A stretch of DNA of 64,000 nt from Choristoneura fumiferana. Its lineage: Eukaryota > Arthropoda > Insecta > Lepidoptera > Tortricidae. Shown here piece after piece: positions 34,170 to 46,132 of the stretch (the first letter of the stretch is position 1; the number at the start of each line of letters is the position of its first letter). The translations under genes were made by a program, and so were the position numbers. The notes below the pieces were generated by a model. That model was given only the letters and a program-made list of their open reading frames with translations, was not told the DNA's origin and ran no database searches. The DNA is taken from NCBI RefSeq assembly GCF_025370935.1, contig NC_133481.1:5731855-5795854 (forward strand), in the 5' to 3' direction.

Positions 34170-35578
34170 ACTCTTACCTATCTTCCTATAAAATAAAAAA
34201 ATCTTGCAGATTATTTAAAATAAACTGGTTTGGACACGGCTGAAACTGCGATTGCAGACCAGCAAGCAAATTGTTCACTACAATAAAAGATAAACGCAAA
34301 CTTCTATTGTATTTAAATTCTTCTATGGCATAGATGTTTTATTCATATTCCCGGTGGCGCAGAGGAATCTAAATGAACTACCAACTAAAGTGGCTCTGTC
34401 TCTAGTTAAAAAATATTATTTTTTGTATTTTACGGTAAAGTGCCGGCTCGCACACGCTGTCGTGTTAAACTGAGTAAAACTTGTTTGAATTAAATTTGTT
34501 GTTTCGTTCGTCTACAGCTAAGTACACAAATGAAGAGATACTCTTAAAATACGTATTTAGACCAAATTGAACTTAATCTCTCACTCGTTTGTCCGCCTGT
34601 CTCAAAGGGACCTCCCTCACAAGGTCCTATCGGCTAAACCGTTTAAAGTACACACAAACTAAACAACTAAAGGCTAGTACTAATACGTGAAAATGTGGTA
34701 CAAGAGAAATGTTTTTATCCGATAATGCCAATTGTATGATACAAAAGCTTGGTGTATGAGCCCGACTCTCATTCGGTTGTTTTTTTTTGTAAATGTTTTC
34801 CTTCAACACAGAAAGGTGACTGATGTAACATTACTGAGTCACATAAGTAAAATAGGTGATTTACCCAAGATAACCTACTTACAACAAATTTACACACTCT
34901 TCAACAGATTAGGTTCAGCGTTGTAGATACGCTCTGTAATTTATTACGCGTCTCCGCTAACTACCGTATATGGATAGTGTAGCAATAAAGCACTCCATAA
35001 ACGGGAGCAATGTTTATTTACATTACACGTATTTGTAGCAAACAGCTCCAACAGCGTCGAATGTTAACAGAACTAACAATGTGCGTTCCGACCGGCGCCA
35101 TCACATTTATGTTGTCAATATTCCTTTATAAATGCACCTGTGAATAGCGCTAAGCGCTCATGACGCAAGATCTAGTTTAAATCCGGTAGGCCTTGACAAT
35201 GGCGCTTTAATTTGCTTAGTCAGTATCCTGTCAAACATTGACACGTCTCGTGTAGTACCCGTGAAAGCAAGTAACATTTTACAGACTATTTTATTTCAAT
35301 AGAAAAAACGCTATAGATGACCATTTGTAATGGTTTGGTATGACAATGAACCAAGACTGGTCGCGACTTAGTTCTCGCAGAATGCAGTTTATCAAGTTGT
35401 GTAGGTAAATAAGTACACTGTAAATAGACCTTAGACTAGTTTGTTGACCTTACTGTTAATAGGTACAACAACAGAAATGTACGTAGGTATCAAAGTTATT
35501 AAATTGCGCGCATATAGTTTGGTCAGCACAGAATCCAAAGCCGTAGATTCTATTAGTAAACTTCCGTAAGTACAACTA
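34170..35578. other. Unassigned DNA
   Basis: No gene or repeat recognised. Confidence 0.25.
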
Positions 35579-35579
35579 A

Positions 35580-35720
35580 TTTATAACCCCGGATGCCAAA
35601 AGAGGGGTGTTATAAGCTTGACGCCAATATCTGTCGGTCTGTCTATGGCATCGTAGCTGTCAAACGGATGGACTGATTTAGATGCGATTTTTTTTACGTG
35701 AAAGCAAGTTTCTTCTAAGC
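35580..35720 (+). repeat. Dispersed repeat, family H
   Basis: TTATAACCCCGGATGCCAAA is followed by GAGGGGTGTTATAAGCTTGA, GGCATCGTAGCTGTCAAACG and a T-run. A diverged reverse copy lies at 27160-27290. Confidence 0.55.
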
Positions 35721-35830
35721 TAAAACCTGCCATTTAGATGATAAAATAGATACACATACAGAAACACTGACTTAATATACACGTGCATTGCCTATTACTA
35801 CCAGCCAAAATGGCCGCCACTCAGCTATGT

Positions 35831-36056
35831 GTCGCGAAAACATCTTAGTGTACCCTTAGTGTAAGTTTTCGGTTACAAAATACGTCTCGATCGCGTTCGC
35901 GTTAAAATCTCAATTTGTATGAAAACACGAACAGCGCCTCTAGCGGAACGTTTACGATGTTCGTGTTTCCATACAAATTGAGATAACGCGAACGCGATCG
36001 AGACGTATTTTGTAACCGAAAACTTACGCTAAGGGCACTGAAGATGATTTCGCGAC
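35831..36056. mobile_element. Palindromic MITE with 80-base arms
   Basis: GTAAGTTTTCGGTTACAAAA and TTTTGTAACCGAAAACTTAC pair. The arms continue through CGTCTCGATCGCGTTCGCGT and out to GTCGCGAAA/TTTCGCGAC at the ends. The central loop is about 35 bases. No coding capacity. The target duplication is unresolved. Confidence 0.75.
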
Positions 36057-38200
36057 GCTGATTTTATTCAAGTCTTTCTCCCTACATCATATGACTAAAA
36101 GCAGTGATTGACCGGCTAGATAAAAAACTATTAAATTTAAGTATTACACTTTCATCATTTTCCTCAAATAGATTTGGTTATGAACATTGAAACTACTCTT
36201 ATTTAATATTCTATTCAGTATGTTCACGGTCAGTACGCTAACCGCTTCTTGATGATAATATGGATGTGAACAAACTCTCGGAAACGCCGACCTTTAAGTT
36301 GACCTATTGAAGGAGCTTCAGAGTTTTCACTCGCAGCAAAGTAGGTACCTATAATTGGACTTATCTCTTAAGTTCGCTTATGTGAGCACTTCTTCTGAAT
36401 GACTACGAAACTTACCTATTGTAGGTGAAGTACTTAGTTCCCACAATAAGTAATACTTACCTTTGTGTTACAAAATAAATTCAAGTAAAATTGTTTGTAG
36501 TAATATCAGTAGATATTAGACGCATTTTTAAGGATAAATAGTTTTTCTATTAACTATGCATAAAACTCAGCATTAAATCATCTTATTATTTTTATCCTCA
36601 TTGCCCGTTAATTAGGCGTCTGAGGTCATTGCATTAAGTAATCAATATTGGCAGTAAGTAAATAAGAACTGCCATGCATTCGTGCCTCCGTATTGTTGTC
36701 CCAAAAAGTACTCGCCAAATTTCGTACACAATGGTTGTTTGCTTTGATGTAACAAAGACAAATAGACAGAAAAGTAAAGCGACGGTTCCTTATTTTCCAA
36801 CGTACCTACCTTATATAGATGTTTGCTGTACATGAATACCACGCCTTCTATGGAAAAATATAGTGCAAAGATAATCTTAAAGCAACTCCGTTTATAAGTG
36901 CTTGGGTTAGCATTGACCTTTATGCTATGTGTTGCCAGAGGACAATTATTCGTTCCACCGGAGACCCCAATTTACGTCATCGCAGTTGTTGGCTTCAAGA
37001 ATGGAAGCGTAACGTTCGCGTATTTTGCATTCAGCTTTTAGCGGCACCACAGCCGAGAGAACACACAATGATAATGTTACGATCATTTGAGTTTGAATGA
37101 CCAATTTGCGGTGACTGGGCCCTAAGCACCGCTCATCCATTTAATCCCACGAACCGTAATCAATCGCGATCTCCGAAACCAAGCCGACTGCAGGTGCGAC
37201 CCCAACTCTTGCCCGTAATTAAAAACGGCTTGACTTTGTTTGTAATTATAATTAAAAAGCCTAGATGGTAATCGGTCTTCGTGACTTACCTATTTGTTTA
37301 ATTAATTCAAGGTTTTTGTGCCTTTATTAAAGTTTTTTTTATGATTTAGTATTTGAATTGGAGCTTGCAAAACGACTGAATTAATTATTCCACCAGATTA
37401 AGTATACGTAATGTCCAGTCAGTTTTCAATTATAATACTTATTTACTTATTATAAATGCGAGTGATTTTGTTTGTATATTCGTTACGTTTTCAGTCATTT
37501 ACACTTAAGTATAATAGTAGTGCATTCAACCAATCATGATAAAATTTAGTATGGAGATAATTTGCGGCCCTGTGAAAAATATAGGACAGTTTTTTAAGTA
37601 CATACGTAGAATTAACGAATTCATCACGAGAAAACGTTAATGATAATTGATTTGTCATTTATTACTTAGCATTCATTTGTCTTTATCATCGATATATATG
37701 TACTAACGTAGAATATAAGTCAATGGTCTTTATCTGTCACTTTGACATTCGTCTTTGTTATAACAAAAGTATTTTTAAAGTTTGTACCTTTTTATGAATA
37801 AGGGGATTATTTAACACGTATATACATATAAGATCAAATATGCTTAGATCATTACTAAAGACCAAACCCTCCTGGAAAGTAATCGTAACTAATCGAGCTG
37901 TTTTATACCTACATATATACTACATAAACTCGATACTACCCGTTATCGTGATGCATACAACTGTGTCGAAATATCTGGAACTCATAAAAGGTAATCAGTG
38001 ATCACTAACCGCGGTCTACATCCCGTAACAAATATATGGAGTGCAAATAACAGTAAATTGTTAAAACTGTTCGAAACTGTTGTTTTTAGGGCTAGGCGTT
38101 GTTAGGCGTTACTAGGCAGCTTGTTTGAATGTTTCCCTACCTACCTATAAGTTTGCGATTATAGCAAAAAGTACATTTAGGAAAAAAGCTTGACTTAGAA
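36057..38200. other. Unassigned DNA with a low-repeat part at 36940-37330
   Basis: No gene recognised; the short frames at 36642-36842 and 36946-37140 lack domains. The 36940-37330 part has higher GC and no dispersed repeat, similar to other candidate regulatory stretches. Confidence 0.25.
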
Positions 38201-38204
38201 TTAA

Positions 38205-38300
38205 AAAAAAACTTATTACAGAACTGTATTAAAAACATTGTACGGAAGTACGGAACCCTTCATGTATGAGTCTGACTCGCACTTGACCGATTTTTATTTA
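38205..38300 (-). repeat. Family I, 5' fragment
   Basis: In reverse it reads AAAAATCGGTCAAGTGCGAG, then a TCAGACTCATACATGAAGGG block, and GGTTCCGTAC, as at the start of 27735-28316. Confidence 0.5.
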
Positions 38301-38508
38301 TTAATACCCACGCATTCACGCATGTTATATAATTCGCCCATTCAAGCAATTTTGCCAGCTCATACCTAACCAACTCATCACGATATCCAGTAACTATGTA
38401 AGTACTTACCAACCTATACATAATGAAGCTGTGCTCATCATCCTGTCAGTGTAAAGCTAAAGGTAACTCAGCAGTAATTTCCTCAGCAGGAAACCATTGA
38501 CGCGGGAA

Positions 38509-38546
38509 GCGCTTATGAAGGCGCTTATGAAGGCGCTTATTGACTG
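38509..38546. repeat. 12-bp tandem repeat, three units
   Basis: GCGCTTATGAAG is repeated twice, followed by a partial third unit ending GCGCTTATTG. Confidence 0.7.
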
Positions 38547-39048
38547 CGCAAAATTTATAATTTGCATTCAAAGTGTTATTTATAGCTGAGGTTTCAAGTT
38601 TAGTTTATAATCCTTGTAATTCCATCAAAAGTAAAAGTAGACTTATTTGTATCTATCATTAATCGTGATTCACGAAATTAAATCGTTTTTTTATATTTTT
38701 GCACAGTTGTCATTTTGAGGTTATTTTCACGCCCTAAGAATTGTCTATAAACAATCACTGAAAATGGCGATAATCCTCAATTCACAAAACCGTAACTATT
38801 GGAGTTTTCATTTAGAAATTGCGTTTTCATTTTTCTCGTAAAAATTGGTCTTGTCTGGCACTAAATGTCGTGAGCAGGCTTGCGCCGCTCACCTCGCATC
38901 CCAGTGGATGGAAAGATGGCCGGCTACAATTTATGGAGCAATTCATCAGGGCTCTTAAGAGCTCGCATACCCCTACTATGTTTGCATTTGAGGTATAAGG
39001 AGGTCACATTATACTCGAATTTACTAAGTGCTGGCCAATGTAATGTAA

Positions 39049-39381
39049 AGCCGGGGTTATATTAGAGCCACGCCGCGTGTCGCAACGCTGCCTGACTCAA
39101 TGGGCTGTGATTATACTACAGTATCGTGTCGCCGCGCGTGCTGATTAATTTGTATGAATGCGCGTAGCCACATGGTGATTATACTAGCGCGGAGCGAGCC
39201 AACGCGTCACTTCCCCTACCACCTAGCCCACGCCGATCGGAATCGAGCGGTCTGCATGGCGTCAGCTCGCTCGGCGACACGCGGGGCCGTGCTAATGTAA
39301 CCACGTTCATACGAAATGTATGTAACCGATTGCACTCCCACGCGTTGCGACACGCGGCGTGGCTCTAATATAACCCCGGCT
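39049..39381. mobile_element. GC-rich MITE with about 41-bp perfect inverted ends
   Basis: A 333-bp element starting AGCCGGGGTTATATTAGAGC and ending with its exact reverse complement; pairing continues through CCACGCCGCGTGTCGCAACG. TAA lies on both sides (39046-39048, 39382-39384). The interior is rich in CG words (GTCGCCGCGCGTG, CGCGGAGCGAGC). The 3-bp TWA duplication suggests PIF/Harbinger. Single copy in this window. Confidence 0.8.
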
Positions 39382-39469
39382 TAACATGCACAGAAACAGT
39401 TGACTTAAGTTCGGACCAACTTCGAAATCCCTACGTATTTATTTCTTTAACTATTATCATGAATCTTTT

Positions 39470-39528
39470 CGTTTAAAAAAAACCCTCCCATTCTAAGAGG
39501 GGGCCTTTGCCCAGCAGTGGAACGTATA
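39470..39528 (+). mobile_element. SINE family 3 tail, part 1 (split by a MITE)
   Basis: CATTCTAAGAGGGGGCCTTT followed by GCCCAGCAGTGGAACGTATA is the same 3' end as at 62365-62410. It stops at TATA where the MITE begins and resumes at 40063. Confidence 0.75.
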
Positions 39529-40062
39529 CAGTGTGTTACGGGCAGCCAGGCTTTTTTAAAAAGAAGTTTAAGTAACGTATTATTGTAACTTAACCATGAC
39601 ATTAATGCCAGCAATGTACATCAAAGTAAATTGGCAAGTAAGTTTAAATGACAGCCGATAGATACTTTGATTATTACTTTGTCAATTTACTTTACTGTAC
39701 ATTGCTGGCAATTATAATTTTGTTAGTAAGTTAACAAAGTCTGAATATAAGATTAATTAAATAAATAAATATCATGGGACACTACACTTGACACCAATTG
39801 ACCTAGTCTCAAACTAAGCAAAGCTTCTACTATGGATACTAGGCAACGGATAAGATATCTAATAGAATAGAATAGAATATCTGCCCCGGCTGGCAATCGA
39901 ACCCGGAACCTCAAGCTTCGTAGTCAGATTCTCTAACCACTTGGCTATCCGTCATCGTCGGTCGTCCGGTTTATTAATTAATTAAAATAATGTCATGGTT
40001 AAGTTACTGAAATACGTTACTTTAACCTCCCTTAAAAAAGCCTGGCTGCCGGTAATACGCTG
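39529..40062. mobile_element. Tc1/mariner-like MITE, CAGTGTGTTAC family, carrying a SINE
   Basis: The left end is CAGTGTGTTACGGGCAGCCA and the right end is CTGCCGGTAATACGCTG. TATA at both junctions (39525-39528, 40063-40066) fits a TA duplication. The inside matches 42351-42699 (TACATCAAAGTA, AATGACAGCCGA, CTTTGATTATTACTT), except for a family 1 SINE at 39761-39972. Confidence 0.8.
39761..39972 (-). mobile_element. SINE family 1, copy with internal deletion
   Basis: In reverse it carries the tRNA-like head (B box GGTTCGATTGCC) and the ATTT tail. The middle of the body is replaced by a short TAGAA repeat (39860-39875). ATTAATTAA on each side (39752-39760, 39973-39981) is a candidate target duplication in an AT-rich site. 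Confidence 0.75.
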
Positions 40063-40106
40063 TATAAGTTGGGATGAAGAAGAAGAAGATAATGATGATG
40101 ATGATG
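40063..40106 (+). mobile_element. SINE family 3 tail, part 2
   Basis: TATAAGTTGGGATGAAGAAG and an (ATG)n run continue the tail interrupted at 39528; compare GGCTGGGATGATATTAATG at 62412. Confidence 0.7.
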
Positions 40107-40229
40107 CCGTTTAAAACTGTCGTTTATGACTGAACTATGATTTTTTGATATTATGATACTTAACGTAATCATTATCAACACAATTTTTTTAACTTTAATT
40201 TGATGATTGTAAATTTGAACACATTACCG

Positions 40230-40440
40230 TAAACTGCTTCAACTTTGCCCTCTGGCTCCAACATTGCCTGATTCGATTTAGAGTCGATAATTTAGCACTC
40301 TTATAGGTTTTAAACTTATATCTACACGGGAATTATTATTACGGGGGGATAAAAGTTTAAAAACCTAGAAGGGTGCTAGTTATCGACTCTAAATCGAATC
40401 AGGCAATGTTGGGGCCAGAGGGCAAAGTTGAAGCAGTTTA
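40230..40440. mobile_element. Palindromic MITE, TAAACTGCTTCAAC family
   Basis: TAAACTGCTTCAACTTTGCC and GGCAAAGTTGAAGCAGTTTA are reverse complements. The arms extend about 75 bases, including CCTGATTCGATTTAGAGTCG. The loop of about 60 bases is AT-rich with a run of G. Confidence 0.75.
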
Positions 40441-41670
40441 TGCTATATAATTTAAAAAAAATCATTAGTATTTATTTATTTAGTAAGTACCTAGTTTAAG
40501 TATATGCATATCTGACTACGACATTCTAACTCCCAAATGGATGAACCAATTATAACACGTTTTTTTTATTGAAGTTTAATTTCAATGGTTATTATTAATA
40601 TAAGTTCGATCTGTGGTGAAAATTTGGACTTTGGATAAAAATATCCGGTTTTTCATTTTAGTTATTTTATTGTCATGTTTTTTTGTAAAAAAGAAACATG
40701 TTTTTCGTGTTCTAATACCAACAGACTAAATTCCCCAATCAACCCAACGATTAATTTTCAAATGTATCTTGGTAAAACATAGCCAAACTTTTAGCGTAAT
40801 GTAAGTATTTAAGAGGACTCATCGCATTTCTAATTAAAGGATAAAATATACTCGATTATAAGCTTACTGCACTCACGGTCTCCATACCCACATAATTAAG
40901 CCGTATATATTTTAAGCACATCCAACGGGCCCGTTACTTAAAATTGCATCGTTTTGTTCCGGGCTAAGTAAAGTAAGTACAGTGCTTAGTGTTACTGATA
41001 TTTGGACAGAGCTGCGCAAGTTAAATGAAGTTCAGTGTAATTACTCTCTGAGAGGCGGTTAGCTCGACTCGGTTATGGCGACAGCCACCCGACGCCCTCG
41101 GCTGAGTGCACTATGGAAAGGAAACGACTAAAAATGGGGTTAACACGCCCTAATACAAAATTAGGCAATGGAACTCATTTGAAAACTAGTTGCACTTAAT
41201 TAACAAAATTCAGATTTAATTGGAGATCGAAATGTATTTCGCAATTAGGCATACGTGTGATGTTCGTGCTAATAGCCAATTAAATGATACAATTACATTA
41301 TCATCAACTACGTAGGTATTTACATAATGACTTTGTAATAATAAATAAGAGCGTTTTCCTTAAATACTGTTTCCTTAAATAATGTTCAAAAGACTTTGTT
41401 TTTAAAATTTCAATTTTTATGGCAAAGTGTCGATATGAGTATTTAATTTTATCTACGTAAGTACTACGATTTACCGTGCGGATTCACCCCGTTGCAAATA
41501 CCCCATCACGCCTTTTACAAAATTCGGCTTCGTTTTACCTATTACATCACAACGAGAACGCTCTATTTCAGCTTTCTAGCCCTTTGCTACTCAGTTTGCT
41601 AATGTTATTATTATATAGCTATAGGGCGTCAGAATTTTCTAAATTTACATTTAAACAGCTAAGTAGGTAC
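40441..41670. other. Unassigned DNA
   Basis: No gene recognised; 41030-41290 is a GC-richer low-repeat part with several TTAATT words. The open frame at 41476-41787 runs into a MITE and has no domain. Confidence 0.25.
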
Positions 41671-41675
41671 ATTAA

Positions 41676-41816
41676 GGGGCTGTTTCACCATCTATTGATT
41701 TGCGTTAACCAACGGTTAAATGTGATGCCGTCTCCGTCTATTCGAACAAAACAAATAGAGACGGCATCACACCTAACCACCAGTTAACACTAATCAATGG
41801 ATTGTGAAACAGCCCC
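41676..41816. mobile_element. PIF/Harbinger-like MITE, GGGGCTGTTTCACC family, copy 2
   Basis: A 141-bp palindrome with ends GGGGCTGTTTCACCATC and GTGAAACAGCCCC and TAA on both sides. Its short loop is in the opposite orientation to that of the 62773 copy. Confidence 0.85.
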
Positions 41817-41883
41817 TAAATATCTATGCTGTAGCTAAAAAAAACTCAATTTTACAACATAATATATTTTTTACTATAATTTA

Positions 41884-42062
41884 CCATCAGCCAAGTATGT
41901 GGTCTACCACCCTAAAGTTGATAATTGTTTGCATGTCACAAAACAATAAATACCAATAGACGTATCTGTCAACTTGAAAGTTCGACTTTAGCGACATATT
42001 CCTTATTATTCATTTGATAGGAACTTGTTTAAAAATTGATAGACCACTTATTTGGCTAATGG
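41884..42062 (-). mobile_element. Tc1/mariner-like MITE, CCATCAGCC family, copy 2
   Basis: The same ends as 23173-23343 and TA on both sides (41882-41883, 42063-42064). The interior aligns in reverse (ACCCTAAAGTTGATAATTGT). Confidence 0.78.
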
Positions 42063-42350
42063 TACCTATCTGGTTAGATGTCACTTCTTTTTATCAGTAC
42101 CTATATAAGACCAATTTTGCCATGTCTAAAATGCAAAATATTATAATATTATTATTTCATTTCAGTTCATTGACTAAATAATTGGCATTGCAAAAACACA
42201 GTTTATACTGAGCTGCCAGATGGCGACATTGGGCAGTAAAGTGACGCTTTTATTTGCGTGTTTAATTATTCATCTGAGTTTTCTACATCGTTAGGTCGCT
42301 GTTCCTTGTTTATCTGTGTCAACGTCGTATCCATATCTTAGCTTACTTTA

Positions 42351-42699
42351 CAGTGTGTTACCGGCAGGCAGGCTTTTTTAAATGGAGGTTAAAGTAACAT
42401 TATTTTAATTAATAGACAAAAATTTAGACTTGTTAACTTATTAACAAAATTACAATTGCTAGCAATGTACATCAAAGTATTTTGACAAGTAAGTGTAAAT
42501 GACAGCCGACACATACTTTGATTATTACTTGTCAATTTACTTTGCTGTACATTGCTGTGCTGGCAATTATAATTTTGTTAGGTTAGAAAGTTAACAGTCT
42601 GAATTTTAGTTTATTAATTAAATTAATGTCATGGTTAAGTTACAGAAATACGTTACTTTAACCTCCTTTAAAAAAAGCCTGACTGCCGGTAACATAATG
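42351..42699. mobile_element. Tc1/mariner-like MITE, CAGTGTGTTAC family, uninterrupted copy
   Basis: A 349-bp element with ends CAGTGTGTTACCGGCAG and CTGCCGGTAACATAATG. The inverted repeats run for about 45 bases, through GAGGTTAAAGTAAC and its partner GTTACTTTAACCTC. TA flanks it at 42349-42350 and 42700-42701. It shows the unfilled state of the copy at 39529-40062. Confidence 0.82.
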
Positions 42700-42701
42700 T
42701 A

Positions 42702-44515
42702 TGCAAATAAATACTTTTAACTATAATAAATATAAAAAATATTTCTACTGGTTTACAAACCGAACCCGGAGCGAAACTGGAATAGCTTAAAAAGCTTTGA
42801 AAATATAAAGCTTATGCCTTTAATTAAACATTCAAATGAATTCACACATCGGCGCATCAGAACAATAACGGGGAATCAGTAGATTTTCGATAAATAGAAA
42901 CAAACTTGCAATAAAATTGGCAATCAATCGCATTAATATTATGGTGTTGTCCTCGTGCAGGGGCTTTCGGAGCTAAGTAATAAATGTTTGTTTATGGAAA
43001 GTGGGAAAAGGCTGCGTGGATAGCGGGCGCTAGGGTGCTAAGGTGACAGTGTGCCAGGCTGGGCGGCACCCGGGCTCCGGGGCTCCGGGCGCTGCTGGGC
43101 ATCAGCATGCAGAGCGCGCGACGGCACGGTCCGCGTTAGTTTGGCCGCCCACTGAGCAAACTCGCGCTACGCGCTCCAGCCGCATTTACAATTCGTTTGC
43201 AGACTCCGAAATACTCCAACCGAGTCTTTTGTAACCGGATTTCTCTGTTAACGACCTAGACGCTGCATATTTATGCAGTCTGCTCACACACAATTTTTCT
43301 GTCCGTATCTACTAAATGTGCTTTCGTTGGCATATTATCAAATTGGGCCTGCGGCACAGACTACGCGTTAATTCGCGTATTCTGGCCAACATTTACCACA
43401 TGAAAAGTTGAAACGTAAACCTACACTTAGTATATAATATAGGCTGTTGTAAGTATGAATTGGTCAACTAGCTGGCGTGAGAATGGAGAGAGATAGACGA
43501 CGGACAACCTATTGGATATTGATGAACGTTGGTCATCCAATTTTTTTTGCAAAATTGTTAATGCTGTCAGTTTTGCAAAAAATAGTTTGCTATTGTTCCC
43601 GATAATCGACTATAAAGCCATGGCGCAGGACCGCGACGGGCAAAGTGGCGTGAAAATTAAACGTCGTTTACGCAGCCATCGAGGTGGAGTGGACGTGGGC
43701 TTATTCGATGCTGGATGATATTTCCTCAGTGTAACAGTATTGTTGACGCTTGTTACAACGCACGCTATTTAACTCTACTTATAGCAATAAGCCACGCTCC
43801 CACAGTGAGTGCACAATGGGTAGATACTAAGTATTAGCCAGGCTAAGTTCTCGGTAAGCACAACTTCTCGTAATATTCCTCGTAATTTTTCAGCGCGCAG
43901 CGCCACCAAATCCAAGATTAACAATTGCCCTAACCCCGGGAATGAGAAAATTAACTTTTAAATGTAAATTTTACGAGGAAGTCATAACGTGAAAGATGCC
44001 GCGGTTAGCTCTGATTTATTGCAGTTAGAATTGAAAGTGTTAAAGGAGTTGCAATCTGAAAAAAAGTTTTAATAGGTACCATTTTAAAGAATTATAAATC
44101 ATGCCGCTAAAGCGAGCCAACTTTCACGAAGTTGTACAACATTTAGAATCATCTACTTAAGGGTTTATTTAATGACGACGCTTTATTTCGCTAATTACAA
44201 AGGTATTCATTTGCTCCTGAATGCTGGGTGATATTCTATTTGTTGGCTTTATTAACAGCGAGAGGGGAAAAGAATTAAGTGCCAGAGACTTACAATAATT
44301 ATCATCGCCCTGTCCCCTGCTTAGTTTAAATATCGATAATTACTTGATTACTGATTTATTTGATTTATTATTTGTATTTGTTTTTAATTATACCTAGGAC
44401 GACTCATTGTCCATATAAGTGTATTAATTTAAGCTTTAATGTAAAAGCCCCATAATAAAGGCTATAAAAAAACTAATGTATATAAGATTGTTTTATATGT
44501 TAGTCCCATGACGCT
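42702..44515. other. Unassigned, mostly low-repeat DNA
   Basis: No gene recognised. A GC-rich island (43020-43190, GGCGGCACCCGGGCTCCGGG) could be a promoter or untranslated exon of an unseen gene; its open frame (43043-43234) is compositionally driven. Open frame 43512-43718 has no domain. The 42930-44320 part lacks dispersed repeats. Confidence 0.3.
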
Positions 44516-44517
44516 AT

Positions 44518-44570
44518 AAAAAACCGGCCAAGCGCGAGTCGGGCTCGCGCACGAAGGGTTTGATACCATT
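44518..44570 (+). repeat. Family I, 5' fragment
   Basis: AACCGGCCAAGCGCGAGTCG followed by GCTCGCGCACGAAGGGTT, then cut off by the LINE 3' end at 44582. Confidence 0.6.
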
Positions 44571-44581
44571 ATGTATGTATT

Positions 44582-44712
44582 TATACTCTTTATTGTACAA
44601 AATAAGTAAACAAACACAATTGACAAACAATGAGGTATATGTACAAAGGCGTACTTATCCCTTTAAGGGATCTCTACCAGTCAACCTTTGAGTGGATGAG
44701 AGTAGCGTTCAG
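44582..44712 (-). mobile_element. LINE 3'-end fragment (family K)
   Basis: CTTTATTGTACAAAATAAGT, AAAGGCGTACTTATCCCTTT and GGGATCTCTACCAGTCAACC match 21228-21345 and, in reverse, 52376-52480. Confidence 0.6.
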
Positions 44713-44779
44713 TTAGGGACAGACAAAAAAGGATTATCTATACAACATTAGACATTATTTATTATTATATTATTACCAA

Positions 44780-45130
44780 AAAAAATCAGTCAAGTGCGAG
44801 TGTGAGCGACTCAGCACATGAAGGGCTCAGCACCTCCGTACAATGTTCAAAAAACAAATAGTTCAGTAATCATTTTTTGTAAAAAAATCTAATCGATGCT
44901 TTTTACCCTTGGTTACCAAAGTAAGTAGTCGTTAAGACAAATCAAATGAGGCCAAAATCGATGCGGTCGTGTTGTTTTATTACAGAGTTCCTATGGCCAA
45001 CATCTAATTTCTTCATCAGATCAGCTCTACGTCATAATAATATTGCATTGTCATCGCAATTATACATGCATGTAAAATTTCAGCTCAATCGGTTAAACAT
45101 ATCCACTTCAAATTTAAGTTGAAATATTAA
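44780..45130 (+). repeat. Family I copy, diverged
   Basis: AAATCAGTCAAGTGCGAGTG opens it as in other family I copies, and AAATTTCAGCTCAATCGGTT follows near its 3' part. The terminal GACA run is missing. Confidence 0.45.
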
Positions 45131-45748
45131 TTCCACCCGAACAAACATAACTAGTTACATTACATTACAAGTTAATAAAAACATATCACCAAAATGTAAG
45201 CACTAGGTGCAAGTATTTTATATAAAGAACAATTTTAAATTCTTATCCTCTTTGGCTGTCACCCTGTCGGAGGCTCTTGCCATGCGCCGCGGCAGAAAAA
45301 AAAAAGTGTAATTCGGCCAACGGCGCACGGCGCGTACTTATTATGAATTAGTGAATAAATCTTAACCTGACTTTAAATTTTGACCTTGTAAATAAATAGT
45401 GTTACTTAGTAAGAATTATAACGGGCATTTTTTAGTGTAAAAAAAAATTAAACACAGCGGCTGTGAGTGATTTATTAAAGTCGGCTTTTGTGAAGTGTGT
45501 GTAGTGTGTATCGGAGGTTTGTGGATCATAAATTGTTATTTAGTCTTAATGCTGCACACAAAAATAAACCACGGTCTTAGAGACAATTATTATATTATCG
45601 AAGGTTTTATAAAATAGCACTAATAAAATCGCAAATTAATAAGTAGTTAAACATTAAAAACAACATAGGGTCACTCGCGTTGCCCCTAGCAACTGACGGT
45701 CGTCATCTTGGCAGCCTAGCAACCAAAAACCGCTGAATAAAACACGTT
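45131..45748. other. Unassigned DNA
   Basis: No gene or repeat recognised. Confidence 0.25.
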
Positions 45749-45749
45749 T

Positions 45750-45892
45750 CAAAGTCAAAGTCAAAATATCTTTATTCAATTTAGGCTATAACAAGCACTT
45801 ATGAATGTCAAAAAAAATCTACCACCTATTCGGAAAAACCTCTGTTGAGAAGAATCCGGCAAGAAACTCAACGAGGTATATTTTTTTAAACA
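45750..45892 (-). mobile_element. LINE 3' end with TTTGAC tail, copy 1
   Basis: In reverse it ends AATAAAGATATTTTGACTTT with TTTGAC units. The body carries CTCAACAGAGGTTTTTCCGA and AACAAGCACTTATG (plus strand: ATAACAAGCACTTATGAATG). It pairs with 48742-48892 in opposite orientation. Confidence 0.65.
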
Positions 45893-45944
45893 GATTTACA
45901 ATATTATTAAATGATATTTCTTGTATGACGACCCCCTTTAATTG

Positions 45945-46132
45945 TTAACTTTTTTGTATTTGTTGTTGTAGCGGCCACTGTAATACATAATCTGTGAAAA
46001 TTTCAAGTGCCTAGCTATTACGGCTCAAGAGATAGAGCCCTGTGACAGACGGACGGACGGACAGACAGACAGACAGACAGCGGAGTCTCAGTAATAGGGT
46101 TCCGTTGGCACCCTTTGGGTACGGAACCCTAA
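45945..46132 (+). repeat. Family I, 3' part, tandem unit 1
   Basis: TAGCGGCCACTGTAATACAT, a GACG/GACA run (46048-46080), and TTGGGTACGGAACCCTAAAA. The same sequence follows at once at 46133-46366. Confidence 0.65.

Noticed and set aside
38509..38546. Possible CRISPR-like repeat
   Set aside because: Three 12-bp tandem units without spacers; a eukaryotic minisatellite. No CRISPR array is present in the window.
41476..41787. 103-codon plus-strand frame
   Set aside because: Its 3' third is the MITE at 41676-41816.
43043..43234. Arginine- and alanine-rich frame in the GC island
   Set aside because: The composition alone explains it; no homology is recognised. The island could still be a promoter or untranslated exon.
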